This document shows, piece after piece, positions 8,223-16,873 of a stretch of 64,000 nucleotides of DNA. The stretch is taken from contig JANQAK010000003.1 in assembly GCA_024707075.1 (NCBI GenBank), positions 744,001 through 808,000 of the forward strand. Direction: 5' to 3'. The notes under the pieces are model-generated. The model saw nothing but the letters and a program-made list of their open reading frames with translations. It did no database searches and was not told where the DNA came from. How positions within the stretch are numbered: position 1 is the stretch's first letter; every line of letters begins with the position of its first letter. The DNA comes from Afipia sp. GTDB lineage: Bacteria > Pseudomonadota > Alphaproteobacteria > Rhizobiales > Xanthobacteraceae. A program made the position numbers and the translations under genes.

Positions 8223-9631
8223 GCATGAACATGAATTTCTCACGTATTGTCGTGGTCCTGTTGGTCACCATCACTTTCTGCCTTGCCGCGCGCCTGGTTC
8301 TGAAAGACTGGCGCACAGCCGGCATCTACGTGCCGACCGGCGACGAGCCGCGTAACCTGATCATCGCGCGATCCATCTTTGTTGACCACAGCGTCGAGGC
8401 GACGCGAGCCGTGCGACATGAGCTTCAGACCAAAGAGTTTCATCCTGGATATCCGGGCGAACGGACAGGAATTCGCCAGACAGCCAACGGGATGTTCACA
8501 CCCCACGGCTTGGCGCTGCCCGCCTATATCGCCCTGCCGTTAGGATATCTCGGCAGAGAAGGAGCGCGATACGCAATGGTGGCGATAGCGGCACTCGTTG
8601 CCGGCGCGGCAGCGTGGCTCGCGATGTTCTATGGCGCCTCCCCGCTCATCGCTTTCGCAGCATCGGCTGGCGCAACCATTGCCATGCCATTTCTACCGGC
8701 CGCCGGGCAGTTCTATCCCGACATACCGGGTGGCGCGATTTGCCTCCTCGCCATCGCCAGACTAACGATACAACGCGGCAAAGCGCTGACGATTGCCGAT
8801 GCTGCAATCCTTTTGCTCGTGGCCAGCCTGCCGTGGTGGCATTTACGCTTCGCGTTGCCCGCCATCATAATCATCGCAGGCTATCTGGTGCTGCGGCAGC
8901 GCACCCCGAGGCAGATCATCCTCGTGATTGCACCGCTAGCCATTTCAATCACCGCGCTCGCTCTCTACAATCTATATGCCTTTGGGCACGTCAGCGGATC
9001 CTATGCCAGTGAAAGAAGCGTGGAAGTCAGCCTCACATCTTTCATGGTGCTTGTCGGACTTCTTATCGATCAAAACCACGGAATGTTCGTTCAGAACCCG
9101 ATTTTCTTGGCTGGCCTGTTCTTCTTGCCGACGTTCTTCCGCAATAATTGGAAGCTCGCGACGTTGACCATGCTGGTATTTGCGGCCCTCATTATCCCGA
9201 CGTCATTGCACATCAATTGGTACGGCGGCTATTCATTCTCGGGACGATTCCAGTGGTCCGCCGCAACGGTGTTCGTGATTCCGACAATATTTGGAATGAT
9301 CCAGACTTACAGGCGATCAGAACTCGCATTCACATCGATAGTCGTCACCGGTCTCTGGTTTCAGTTTTTCCTCTATCTCACGTACCGGGGTATCGGGCAG
9401 TGGATTTACAACCGCTACGTTCCCGCATCCATCGAGCAGTACACAATCTTTTTCGGAAAGCTCGGCAAGTACATGCCAGCCATGTATAATCCGAAAATGG
9501 CCTACTCGTTCCCGCCCAACTACGTCTTCGCAATCGCGTTTATCCTGCTTCTTGGACTTGGTGTTCGTTACGCGCTCAGGCAAACGCCTCAGCAGACCAA
9601 GCTGCGGACTGACGTGCCGTTGACGTCCTGA
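8219..9631 (+). CDS. Polytopic membrane protein, probable GT-C type glycosyltransferase
   Basis: The ATG at 8219 overlaps the stop of the STELLO-like gene (ATGA). The 470-aa product has an N-terminal helix, an acidic GDEPRNLI motif in the first extracytoplasmic loop, and about ten more hydrophobic helices. A D/E pair in the first loop is typical of GT-C enzymes that use polyprenyl-phosphate sugars, and the DPM1-like enzyme two genes upstream could make such a donor. I do not recognise a named family, so the enzyme assignment is inference. Ribosome-site spacing suggests translational coupling to the preceding gene. Confidence 0.65.
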   Translation: MSMNMNFSRIVVVLLVTITFCLAARLVLKDWRTAGIYVPTGDEPRNLIIARSIFVDHSVEATRAVRHELQTKEFHPGYPGERTGIRQTANGMFTPHGLALPAYIALPLGYLGREGARYAMVAIAALVAGAAAWLAMFYGASPLIAFAASAGATIAMPFLPAAGQFYPDIPGGAICLLAIARLTIQRGKALTIADAAILLLVASLPWWHLRFALPAIIIIAGYLVLRQRTPRQIILVIAPLAISITALALYNLYAFGHVSGSYASERSVEVSLTSFMVLVGLLIDQNHGMFVQNPIFLAGLFFLPTFFRNNWKLATLTMLVFAALIIPTSLHINWYGGYSFSGRFQWSAATVFVIPTIFGMIQTYRRSELAFTSIVVTGLWFQFFLYLTYRGIGQWIYNRYVPASIEQYTIFFGKLGKYMPAMYNPKMAYSFPPNYVFAIAFILLLGLGVRYALRQTPQQTKLRTDVPLTS

Positions 9632-9721
9632 CTATTTTTCCGGGCGAACCCGGCAACCTCGGAAGGATTGCGTTTTGATCCATCCTGCAATCATTGCTAG
9701 GATTGAAGCTGCTAGTGGCCC

Positions 9722-10567
9722 ATGATGGAGCAAACGGAGACACGGGTGGCCAGCACGATCAAATTCGACGACGACGCTCTCGCGGCGAGTGCCGCGATTC
9801 TATGCCCGCCGAAAATTTCGTATTCGCAGAATCTGGAGGACGTGCTGCTGTTCCGGGCGCTTGGCTCCGTGGAAAACGGATTTTACATCGACCTCGGAGC
9901 AAATGATCCGCTCGCCGATAACGTAACCCGAATGTTCTACGATCTCGGCTGGCGCGGCATCAATGCAGAGCCGTCGCCATCATGGTTCGAGAAGATCAAG
10001 GCCCACCGGCCGCGCGACGTAAACCTGAACATCGCGGTTGCGGATAAGCACGGCGAGCGAACTTTCTTCGAGGTCGAAGGCACCGGCCTCTCCAGCATGA
10101 ACGAAGGCTTTGCCGATCGTGGAGCATCGTTCGGATTCGGCAAGACCTCGTATTCCGTTCAGACCGAGACACTCGCGGCGATATGTCAAATGCACGCGCC
10201 GAAAGATATCCACTTTCTCAAGATCGACGTTGAGGGCGCTGAGGAAGAGGTCTTGCGCGGCGCAGACTTCACCCGGTACCGGCCATGGATCGTTCTGGTC
10301 GAAGCCGTCGAGCCGCTGTCGACGGTTCAATCGCACGAGTCCTGGGATCCCATTCTGATCGGCGCCGGATATGAATTTGTGCTGTTTGACAAGGTCAATC
10401 GATTTTACGTCGCCCGCGAGCGTGCCGACCTGAAGAAATTCTTCGTCGCGCCGGCCGATTCCTACGTCAAACCGGAGAAACCCGTCGCTCCCGTGTTACC
10501 CGAAATGCTTGGATGGCGGCAAATAGCCTCATACATTGCGCGCCGCATGAAGGCCTATCTGCGCTAG
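9722..10567 (+). CDS. FkbM-family methyltransferase
   Basis: The 281-aa protein carries the S-adenosylmethionine-binding motif FYIDLGAND (about 58-66), an NAEPSP motif and a catalytic-region HFLKIDVEGAEEEVLRG, all characteristic of FkbM O-methyltransferases, which often cap or decorate polysaccharides. YSQNLEDVLLFRAL before motif I is also typical. The gene begins ATGATG; either ATG may be used. It follows the GT-C-like gene after a 90-nt gap that may hold a promoter. A second FkbM gene follows 50 nt downstream. Confidence 0.85.
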   Translation: MMEQTETRVASTIKFDDDALAASAAILCPPKISYSQNLEDVLLFRALGSVENGFYIDLGANDPLADNVTRMFYDLGWRGINAEPSPSWFEKIKAHRPRDVNLNIAVADKHGERTFFEVEGTGLSSMNEGFADRGASFGFGKTSYSVQTETLAAICQMHAPKDIHFLKIDVEGAEEEVLRGADFTRYRPWIVLVEAVEPLSTVQSHESWDPILIGAGYEFVLFDKVNRFYVARERADLKKFFVAPADSYVKPEKPVAPVLPEMLGWRQIASYIARRMKAYLR

Positions 10568-10617
10568 AAATCGCGCTCCGCAGATACCCATAGATCAATC
10601 CAAGGATTTTACTCACG

Positions 10618-11586
10618 ATGTGGGGCTTCAAGAGATCGCCGGACAATTCCAAATCGACCCAGATCGCATTCCTGTACGAGGCCTTGCTCGGAAGGAAAGT
10701 CGACGATCAGGGGATGGCCGATTGGCTGCGGCTCTGGGAAGGCCAACCGGATTGGCACGTCAGCCAGATCGCCAACCTCATCATGACGTCACCAGAATTC
10801 CGGAGATTTCACCCCGTGCGGCCGGATTCCGGACCCACCTATAAAGCCTACCCCTACTTCTCCAGTAAACTTGCGTTCCGGCCGGATGACTGGATGTTGC
10901 AGGAAATCGTTCAGGGCGGCCTTTACGAGCGCTATGTGCTCGAAGCCTTCCTCGAGACGATAACGCCCGCGTCGCGTGTTCTCGACCTTGGAGCGAATAT
11001 TGGCACGTTTACGATTGCGGCGGCAGAAAAGGCAAAGCACATCGTCGCCGTTGAGATGTCGCCGGAAAACGCCAAGATTCTCGCCATCAACGTCCACCTC
11101 AACAACCTGTCGAACGTCACTGTCCTGCCGTGCGGCGTCGCAGAGACGCTTCGGGCGATTACTTTTGAATCCGTGAAGTCATCAGCTTACATCGCCAACA
11201 ACACGATCACGCTTGATAATCACATCCTGATCGATCAGGCGCTCGGCGTTCCGCTCGACACCATTCTCGAACTGTCGACCCCGGACATAATCAAGATCGA
11301 CATCGAAGGCTATGAGTATAAAGCCATCGCCCCATCCAAGCTGATCTGGAAACAGAAGCCGATCGTATTCATCGAATTCTGCCCTGTTCTTCTGCAAAGG
11401 GTCTCCGGCGTGCAGCCCGAGAAGCTGGCCGAACTGTTTTTCAGTCACGGATATTCCGCCACGATTCTTCATCGCGACATGACCCGAGAAACCGTGGGCC
11501 GGAACCTGGAGCTGCTGATGACGCGCGCCCATGAATACGTATCTCGCGGCATCACCCATCTCGATATCATGATGACTCCAGACTAG
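10618..11586 (+). CDS. FkbM-family methyltransferase with DUF4214-like N-terminus
   Basis: Residues 15-65 (FLYEALLGRKVDDQGMADWL and later IMTSPEFRR) resemble DUF4214, a domain common in secreted or surface-glycan-associated proteins. A methyltransferase domain follows, with VLDLGANIGTFTIAA as motif I (about 120-134), VAVEMSPENA and IIKIDIEGYEYKAI. The fold is the same as that of the gene upstream but the two are only distantly related, so this is not a recent duplicate. It ends the plus-strand set and converges on the tail-fibre remnant. Confidence 0.85.
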   Translation: MWGFKRSPDNSKSTQIAFLYEALLGRKVDDQGMADWLRLWEGQPDWHVSQIANLIMTSPEFRRFHPVRPDSGPTYKAYPYFSSKLAFRPDDWMLQEIVQGGLYERYVLEAFLETITPASRVLDLGANIGTFTIAAAEKAKHIVAVEMSPENAKILAINVHLNNLSNVTVLPCGVAETLRAITFESVKSSAYIANNTITLDNHILIDQALGVPLDTILELSTPDIIKIDIEGYEYKAIAPSKLIWKQKPIVFIEFCPVLLQRVSGVQPEKLAELFFSHGYSATILHRDMTRETVGRNLELLMTRAHEYVSRGITHLDIMMTPD

Positions 11587-11650
11587 CCGGTCAGACGGGA
11601 TCATCGATATGTCATCCGTCCGGCATCAATCGATCCCACATAGAGCACGC

Positions 11651-12535
11651 TCAGACATACAGCCCGCCGTTGCTCGTTGAGCCTGCAACGCTTCCGGGCA
11701 GATACGACGCGCCGCCCGCGTTGGTGAAGATCAGCGAGTTCTCGCCGGAAATGTAGCGCGTGCCGGTCGCCGACCCAGAGAACGTCATACCGTAACATTC
11801 GATCAAACTCGCGCGCCCCGCGAAAGCGAAACCGGAACTGAATGCCGGCGCGCCGGACAGCGTGACCGTATTGCCTTGCGCCTGAATGATGCCGTTCGCC
11901 AGCGCGGTCCAATGAACGCCCGCGCTGCCGGAGATGGTGTAGCTTGCCGCGATCTTGATGGTGCCGTTGGCTTCAACGTACATATGGTAATTGGCGGCGA
12001 CGCCGAACCTGACGCTCGCGCCGACCGAGATGGTTCCGCCGGTCTGCGCATGCAGACATGAACCGGCCGTCGTCGTTCGCAATTCCATCCCGGAAACCGT
12101 GATGCGGCCGCCGTTGGTCACGGCGACGGCATCCGCAAACGTCGTGTTGAAAATCACGTTGGCCGGAGTGCTCGTATTGCCGAGGATGGTGACGGTGCCC
12201 GAGCCGAGCCACGCGCCATTGACGGTAATCGCGCCGGTATAGGTGCCGTCAGCGACCTGAATGGTGACGTTGCAAGTCGAGATGTCCAGCGCGGCGACGG
12301 TGTTGATCGCTTTTTGAACCGTCAGGAACGCACCGCCGGATGTATTGGACAATCCGTCGTTGCTGTCGCTGCCGTCGGTGCGGACATAATAGGTCCTGTT
12401 GGCGATGAGCGTCTCGCGGCCGCGGGGCCGCGCAAGCGCGCGCCAGCGCGATGCAGCGCCGTCGTAGCGCAGCAGCGCGGCCTGCTTGCCAATGATCGCG
12501 ACATCCGTGCCGAGCGCGAAGCGATTGGCCGCGGT
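11651..12535 (-). pseudogene. Right-handed beta-helix tail protein, 5'-truncated
   Basis: From about 12535 to a TGA at 11651 one frame reads FALGTDVAIIGKQAALLRYD, then TYYVRTDGSDSNDGLSNTSG and a Gly/Thr/Ser/Asn-rich repeat region typical of pectin-lyase-like tail-fibre or tailspike proteins. In this frame there is no start codon at the 5' end: upstream sequence belongs to the tape-measure gene in another frame. The only long ORF through it begins with out-of-frame tape-measure bases at 12646. It is therefore the 3' part of a tail gene joined to the tape measure by deletion, and probably not translated. Confidence 0.75.
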
Positions 12536-13097
12536 CGACGGCGCGCGCGATCTGGCCGGTGATGTAATTCTCCGAGCGGCGGAAACTGTCGAGGTCCGGC
12601 GTCGCGATCTGGATGGTGATGCTTGCGCCTCCGCCATGCCCGGCAATGCCGAGCCTGCCGTCCGGCCCGCGCGCCAGCGGCATGATCGCCTCCGGCCCCG
12701 CCTCGCCGGCCAGACCGACGCCGCCCTGCATCAGCGGGAAATAGGTCGGCGTGCTGATCACGCCGCCGCTGGCAAACGGCTTCACTGCGCCCGACGCCGC
12801 CGCGAGCGAAATCGTCGACGGCGTCTTCGCGCCCGTCAGTCCGGACAGCAGGCTGGTCAGGCCGCCGGCGATGCTGCTCTCCAGCGGCTTGAACGCGAGC
12901 CGCACCGCGAGATCCGACAGCCGCAGCGTCAACGACTTCAGCACGTCATCGAACTGCTTGCCGCCGACCACCGATGCCGAGAACGCGCCGGTCATGGCGC
13001 GCGAAAATGCCGTCGCGCCGACGGCAAGATCGCGGGTGCGCAGGCCGAGCGTGCCCAGCGTCAGCGAGACGTCCTCGCCGGATGAATCGAGTGCCAT
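12249..13097 (-). pseudogene. GTA-type tail tape-measure protein, 3' end replaced by deletion fusion
   Basis: The first 190 codons read like the short tape-measure protein of GTA-type clusters: MALDSSGEDVSLTLGTLGLR, then AFSRAMTGAFSASVVGGKQF, a glycine-rich FASGGVISTPTYFPLMQGG, GEAGPEAIMPLARG and SITIQIATPDLDSFRRSE. After ARAVDRGQ at about 12525 homology stops, and translation runs for 90 codons through the tail-fibre DNA in the wrong frame (Arg-rich, low complexity) to 12249. The normal C-terminus and the genes that usually follow it (gp12-gp15) are gone. A chimeric 282-aa product is possible but is unlikely to build a tail. Confidence 0.8.
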
Positions 13098-13100
13098 GAC

Positions 13101-13301
13101 TTATCCTCCGTGCCGCTTGTCGGGAAATTTCTGCATCAAGTCGTCAAAGGCGGCGCGGTCCATCGGCTCATGGCCAGGCCCGCCCACCGCCGCCACCGCA
13201 TAAGCGAGTTCGCGCGGCGTCATCCGCCAGAACTGCTCCGGCGGCAGCCGCAGCACGCCGAGTCCGAAGCCGATCGCCTCTTGCCAAGGGAAAGGTTTCA
13301 T
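13101..13301 (-). CDS. Phage tail assembly chaperone (GTA TAC type)
   Basis: The 66-aa product contains FPWQEAIGFGLGVLRLPPEQ followed by FWRMTPRELAYA, the hallmark of the short tail-assembly chaperone family found just before the tape measure in RcGTA-like clusters. Its start overlaps the preceding gene's stop by 4 nt, and its stop lies 3 nt before the tape-measure ATG, so the original tight operon order is kept here. It would bind the tape measure during tail assembly. Confidence 0.85.
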   Translation of the reverse strand: MKPFPWQEAIGFGLGVLRLPPEQFWRMTPRELAYAVAAVGGPGHEPMDRAAFDDLMQKFPDKRHGG

Positions 13302-13627
13302 CGCGCCTCGCCGACCGCCGCGCCATCGAATGTCGCCGCGATGAGATCGGCGGCGACGCGCACGTAACCCGCCGCGCCGCCATCGATGGTCAGCGTGGCA
13401 ACTTCATCGTCGGAGATCGCCTCGCCCGCGCCGCGCAATCCCGCCGCGATGATGCGCACAAGATCGCGCGCCGACAGCCGCCCGGTGCCGAAGCGTTCCG
13501 CCAGCGCCATCAGGTCGCTCGCGCCGAACGCGGATTCCAGTTCGGCCAATGCGCCGAGCGTCAGCACCAGCGTGCGCTGTTTGCCGCCGAGGTGGGCGGC
13601 GATCTCGCCGCGATAGGTGTTGGGCAT
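13298..13627 (-). CDS. GTA gp10-like tail tube/chaperone protein
   Basis: The 109-aa protein starts MPNTYRGEIAAHLGGKQRTL and includes LTLGALAELESAFG and LVRIIAAGLRGAGE. This is the pattern of the 'gene transfer agent family protein' (TAC_11-like) encoded between the major tail protein and the small tail chaperone. It overlaps the next gene by 4 nt (ATGA). The two probably act together in loading the tape measure. Confidence 0.85.
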   Translation of the reverse strand: MPNTYRGEIAAHLGGKQRTLVLTLGALAELESAFGASDLMALAERFGTGRLSARDLVRIIAAGLRGAGEAISDDEVATLTIDGGAAGYVRVAADLIAATFDGAAVGEAR

Positions 13628-13659
13628 GATGAATCACCGTGAGGCAAGAGGCTCCGTTC

Positions 13660-13740
13660 GTCCCTGCGAAAGCGGGGACCCAGAGCTTCACCGGAGGACT
13701 TATGCTTTGTTGCACTGGATCCCCGCTTTCGCGGGGATGA
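13660..13740. repeat. Intergenic inverted repeat (GCGAAAGCGGGG type)
   Basis: The arms TCCCTGCGAAAGCGGGGACC and, about 35 nt later, TCCCCGCTTTCGCGGGGATG are imperfect inverted copies that would fold into a large cruciform or RNA hairpin. It lies between the gp10-like gene and the major tail gene, where GTA operons normally have little spacing. It resembles REP-type elements common in this bacterial group. Confidence 0.7.
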
Positions 13741-13769
13741 CCGGGGATAGATCGAGCTAAAATTCAGGA

Positions 13770-14177
13770 TTACATCGCCGTGAACGTCAGCGCGCCCGCC
13801 GACTCCAGCGACAGATCGAACGTCACCTCGCCGTTGTGCTCGCCGGCAAATTCGAGACTTGAAATCTGGAACAGGCCTTCGATGGCGCCGAAATCCGGCA
13901 CCACCACCTGACAGGATGTCAGCGCGCCGTCGAAGAACGCCTGGCGCACCAGCGCGTCGGACGATGCGTCCTTGAACAGCCCCCGGCCCGACACCGATGC
14001 GCGCTTGACGCCCGCGCCCGCTAGCAGCTCGCGCCAGCGCTCGGTGGATTCCGCGTGGGTGACGTCGACGGTTTCGGCATTGAACGCGATCCTGCGGCTG
14101 CGCAATCCGGCAACGGTGACGAAGCTCTCGCCATCGTGCATCTTCAGCAACAGATCCTTGCCTTTCTGGGCGCCCAT
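13770..14177 (-). CDS. Major tail protein, TP901-1 family (GTA gp9-like)
   Basis: From the ATG at 14177, preceded by GAAGGAG, the 135-aa protein begins MGAQKGKDLLLKMHDGESFV and contains GLRSRRIAFNAETVDVTHAE and LEFAGEHNGEVTFDLSLESA, the typical tail-tube signature. It polymerises to form the tail tube. The frame is open upstream to 14300, but that part lies in repeat DNA. The gene looks intact. Confidence 0.9.
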   Translation of the reverse strand: MGAQKGKDLLLKMHDGESFVTVAGLRSRRIAFNAETVDVTHAESTERWRELLAGAGVKRASVSGRGLFKDASSDALVRQAFFDGALTSCQVVVPDFGAIEGLFQISSLEFAGEHNGEVTFDLSLESAGALTFTAM

Positions 14178-14218
14178 GATGATCTCCTTCAAACCGTTGT
14201 ATCTGAAATTCTCCGAAG

Positions 14219-14354
14219 CCTCATCCCGAGGAGCGATCCGCAGGATCGCGTCTCGAAGGACGACGTTTCGGCACGCCTCATGGTTCGGGACGCGCGCCAT
14301 GGCAGGCGCATCCTGCGCAAACTTGGCTACATGGCGCGCTCCTCACCATGAGGA
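14219..14354. repeat. Intergenic inverted repeat (CCTCATCC..GAGGAGC type)
   Basis: The segment opens CCTCATCCCGAGGAGCG and closes CTCCTCACCATGAGG, with a GATCCGCAGGATC palindrome and GTCTCGAAGGACGAC inside. This is the layout of a widespread Bradyrhizobium/Rhodopseudomonas intergenic palindromic element. It separates the major tail gene from the DUF3168 gene. Confidence 0.7.
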
Positions 14355-14362
14355 CTCCCGTA

Positions 14363-14770
14363 TCAAAGCGGCTCAGTGACCGCGCGGAACCGCACCAGCG
14401 CGTGATAGGTGCGCCCGTCGGATTCGCGGCGAATGTCGGCAATCGAGAAACGCAAATTCACCAGCCGGTGCGCGGATGGTGACAGCGGCGCGTCGTCGAG
14501 CGCCTGCAACAGCGCGCCGGCGATGACATGCGCCTCGCGGTGGCCGCCCTTGCGCGACCAGGCGTGCAGGGTCAGTTGATGTTCCTGGGTCTGGCCGCCG
14601 TCGGACGAGGCGTCGAGCAGCCGCACCTCGCCCAGCGTGACGTAGGGAAACTCCGCGTCGCGCGGCGGCTCGTCGTAGATTTTTCCACCGCCGAGCGCGG
14701 CGGTAAGCGCGCTGTCCGCGCGCAACGCGTCATGGATCGCGGCGCGCAGCGCGACGTTGGCTGTGGTCAT
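14363..14770 (-). CDS. DUF3168 tail-completion protein (GTA gp8-like)
   Basis: The 135-aa protein starts MTTANVALRAAIHDALRADS (ATG at 14770; an ATG at 14788 would add six residues) and carries KIYDEPPRDAEFPYVTLGEV and HQLTLHAWSRKGGHREAHVI, the DUF3168 pattern. In GTA and HK97-like phages this protein caps the tail tube at the head-tail interface. The gene is intact, and its order between adaptor and major tail is conserved. Confidence 0.9.
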   Translation of the reverse strand: MTTANVALRAAIHDALRADSALTAALGGGKIYDEPPRDAEFPYVTLGEVRLLDASSDGGQTQEHQLTLHAWSRKGGHREAHVIAGALLQALDDAPLSPSAHRLVNLRFSIADIRRESDGRTYHALVRFRAVTEPL

Positions 14771-14785
14771 GTCGGTTTCCTTCTT

Positions 14786-14943
14786 CACCCTCCCCTCGAG
14801 GGGGAGCTGAGCGCGTATGGCTCCCTCTCCCCGCCTGCGGGGAGAGGGTTGGGGTGAGGGGCAGCTTCGTTGAGAAGGCCCAATGCCGGCCCCTCACCCG
14901 GATTGCTTCGCAATCCGACCTCTCCCCGTGAACGGGGTGAGGT
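14786..14943. repeat. Intergenic inverted repeats (CCCTCTCCCCGC type)
   Basis: Two nested palindromes occur: CCCTCTCCCCGCCTGCGGGG with its complement AGAGGG then TTGGGGTGAGGGG, and further right GACCTCTCCCCGTGAACGG GGTGAGG. Both are of the kind found scattered through genomes of this group. A related half copy lies at 24389-24445. They separate the DUF3168 and adaptor genes. Confidence 0.65.
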
Positions 14944-14953
14944 GAAGAAAAAC

Positions 14954-15274
14954 TCACCCCGCCCGCACGTCCGCATCGATCTCGATGAAGCGGCGGTCAT
15001 CGCGGTCGCGGATGGCGACGATGCGGTAAATCCGCGCGCCGTCGCTAAACCTGTGTTGAAGCGTGAGCGAGAGATGGCTGCGCAACACGATGCGATAGTT
15101 CTGCGTCACGCCATCGCTGTCAGCCTGCACGTCGCGGCGCGGCGCGAGCGGCGTCACCTGCGCCCATACGGTCGCGAACGTCGTCCAGGTGCGCACCACG
15201 CCGCCCTGATCGTCCAGCGTCTCGACCGGCTGCTGGACCACCAGCCGCGTTTTGAGTTGTCCCGGATCGATCAT
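14954..15274 (-). CDS. Head-tail adaptor (GTA gp7-like)
   Basis: The 106-aa protein (MIDPGQLKTRLVVQQPVETL) with WTTFATVWAQVTPL and QNYRIVLRSH belongs to the phage head-tail joining family (HK97 gp10-like/FII). It forms a ring between connector and tail. It overlaps the connector gene by 4 nt (ATGA), which preserves the ancestral operon arrangement. Confidence 0.9.
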   Translation of the reverse strand: MIDPGQLKTRLVVQQPVETLDDQGGVVRTWTTFATVWAQVTPLAPRRDVQADSDGVTQNYRIVLRSHLSLTLQHRFSDGARIYRIVAIRDRDDRRFIEIDADVRAG

Positions 15275-15840
15275 AGCGACAGCACCCGATGCGACGAGAT
15301 CATGGCGTTAACGGAGGCCGGCATCATCGCAACAGTCTGGCCAATCGCAATCAGACCGCGATTTTCATACCAGTGCGCCACCAGAATCCGGATCGCCTGC
15401 AACAATATCGGCGGCACATCTGACGCGGCTTCGCCGAAGCCAACATCGATATCGATCTCGATTCCCGCGATGCTTCGCCCCGGCGGCGGCAACGACCAGC
15501 CCGGCGCGGCAATGACACCGGCCGCGCGGTGGATCACGAAGGTTTCGGGATCGATCGCGCTCGCCACACCCGCGGCATTGAACACGCGCACCGCCGCAAG
15601 CGCGCGCAACGGGCCGATGCGCGGCGCGATGCGGCCGCCATCCGGCCAACGGTCGAGCACCAGCCGCCAGGTCTGCGCAATCAGCGCGCAGCGCGTCAGT
15701 GCCTCGACATGGTTGCGCGCGGCGGACACCAGCGACGCGATGATCGCGTCGTCGGCGTCGTGTTCCACGCGCAGGAAGCTCTTCGCATCGGCAAGCGACA
15801 GCGGCTCGACAGGGGGCGCTGTGAGAAGAAATGCGGGCAT
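15271..15840 (-). CDS. Head-tail connector (GTA gp6 / phiE125 gp8-like)
   Basis: From the ATG at 15840 the 189-aa protein starts MPAFLLTAPPVEPLSLADAK and continues SFLRVEHDADDAIIASLVSA, ARNHVEALT and LDRWPDG, the typical signature of the gp6/gp8 connector. It docks under the portal ring. In RcGTA-like clusters its gene follows the capsid gene directly, but here about 8.6 kb of cargo lies between them. Confidence 0.9.
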   Translation of the reverse strand: MPAFLLTAPPVEPLSLADAKSFLRVEHDADDAIIASLVSAARNHVEALTRCALIAQTWRLVLDRWPDGGRIAPRIGPLRALAAVRVFNAAGVASAIDPETFVIHRAAGVIAAPGWSLPPPGRSIAGIEIDIDVGFGEAASDVPPILLQAIRILVAHWYENRGLIAIGQTVAMMPASVNAMISSHRVLSL

Positions 15841-15881
15841 CGGTTGAAACTTTCGTATCGGCTGGGAACACACTATTTGCG

Positions 15882-16000
15882 GTCGTCTCGGCGCAGGCCG
15901 GGACCCATCACCCTTGGACCCTAAGTGGAGGACGGGCTGTAGTTTTCGTTATCGATTGCGACGACAGGGAGTATGGGTCCCGGCCTGCGCCGGGACGACC
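15882..16000. repeat. Intergenic inverted repeat (GTCGTCCCGGCGCAGGCCGGG family), copy 1
   Basis: Inverted arms GTCGTCTCGGCGCAGGCCGG and CCGGCCTGCGCCGGGACGAC enclose about 75 nt and carry the same inner words GGGACCCAT and AGGGAGTATGGGTCCC seen in two further copies (27283-27404 and 29675-29798). It lies between the connector gene and the divergent serine-protease gene, at the edge of the inserted cargo. Confidence 0.8.
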
Positions 16001-16077
16001 GCTTATGAATTCGCGTGATCGTCGCATCATCAACTCGCCGGTTGACAAAGCACACGCATCAAGGCTCAACCTTGCGG

Positions 16078-16842
16078 ATGATCCCACTTCGCCGCCCCAT
16101 CATTCTCGCAGTCGCAACCCTTGCGCTCGCGCAGCCGTCGCACGCCATCGTCGGCAGCCGCTCCGCGCCGTCCGAAACGATTTCGCGCGCGGTGGTCACC
16201 GTGATCGGCTCGCGCGGCAACGTCTGCACCGGTTCGCTGATCGCGCCGACCATCGTGCTGACCGCGGGCCACTGCATCACGCCGAACACATCGTACCGCG
16301 TGATCGACTACACGACCCAGCCGCCGCGCCTCATCAGCGCGCAGAAGGCCGTCACCCATCCGCAGTTCAACATGCAGGCGATGAACGCGCATCGCGCCAC
16401 CGCCGATGTCGCGTTGCTGCAACTGCCCTCGCCCGTGCCGAACAAGGCACCCGGAATTCTCGGCACGCCGCGCATCCCGATCGCGACCGGCGCGCCGTTC
16501 ACGGTCGTCGGCATCGGCGCGACGGCCTCGAACAGCGATGCCGGGGTCGGCACCGTCCGCGCCGCGGGGCTGACCGTGACCGGCAGGCCCGGCACCTTGC
16601 AGATGCGGCTGGTCGATCCGCTGACGCAGAACACGCGCACCGGCATCGGCGCCTGCACCGGCGATTCCGGCGCGCCGGTGTTCGAGGACCAGAACGGATC
16701 GAGCGTCATCGTCGGCGTGGTGAGCTGGTCGACGGGCGCGAACAATTCCGACGGCTGCGGCGGCCTCACCGGCGTGACGCCGCTGACGCTGTATAAAGAC
16801 TGGATATTGAAGACCGCGCGAAGCTGGGGCGCGTCGCTCTAA
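16078..16842 (+). CDS. Secreted trypsin-like serine protease (S1 family)
   Basis: From the ATG at 16078 (MIPLRRPIILAVATLALAQP) there is a clear Sec signal peptide ending near SHA, then the S1 fold starting IVGSRSAP. The catalytic triad is visible: His in LTAGHCI, Asp in ATADVALLQL and Ser in TGDSGAPVF, with paired cysteines around them. The product, about 254 aa, should be an active extracytoplasmic protease. An ATG at 16015 is in frame but lies before the signal peptide. The gene is plus-strand, against the surrounding element, and is part of the cargo. Confidence 0.9.
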   Translation: MIPLRRPIILAVATLALAQPSHAIVGSRSAPSETISRAVVTVIGSRGNVCTGSLIAPTIVLTAGHCITPNTSYRVIDYTTQPPRLISAQKAVTHPQFNMQAMNAHRATADVALLQLPSPVPNKAPGILGTPRIPIATGAPFTVVGIGATASNSDAGVGTVRAAGLTVTGRPGTLQMRLVDPLTQNTRTGIGACTGDSGAPVFEDQNGSSVIVGVVSWSTGANNSDGCGGLTGVTPLTLYKDWILKTARSWGASL

Positions 16843-16873
16843 CAGAAGGGCCGCGCCGTCCTGACACGCACCA

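Noticed and set aside
13660-15999. Palindromic repeats considered as a CRISPR array
   Set aside because: The inverted elements are of different types, irregularly spaced, and lack regular spacers or cas genes.
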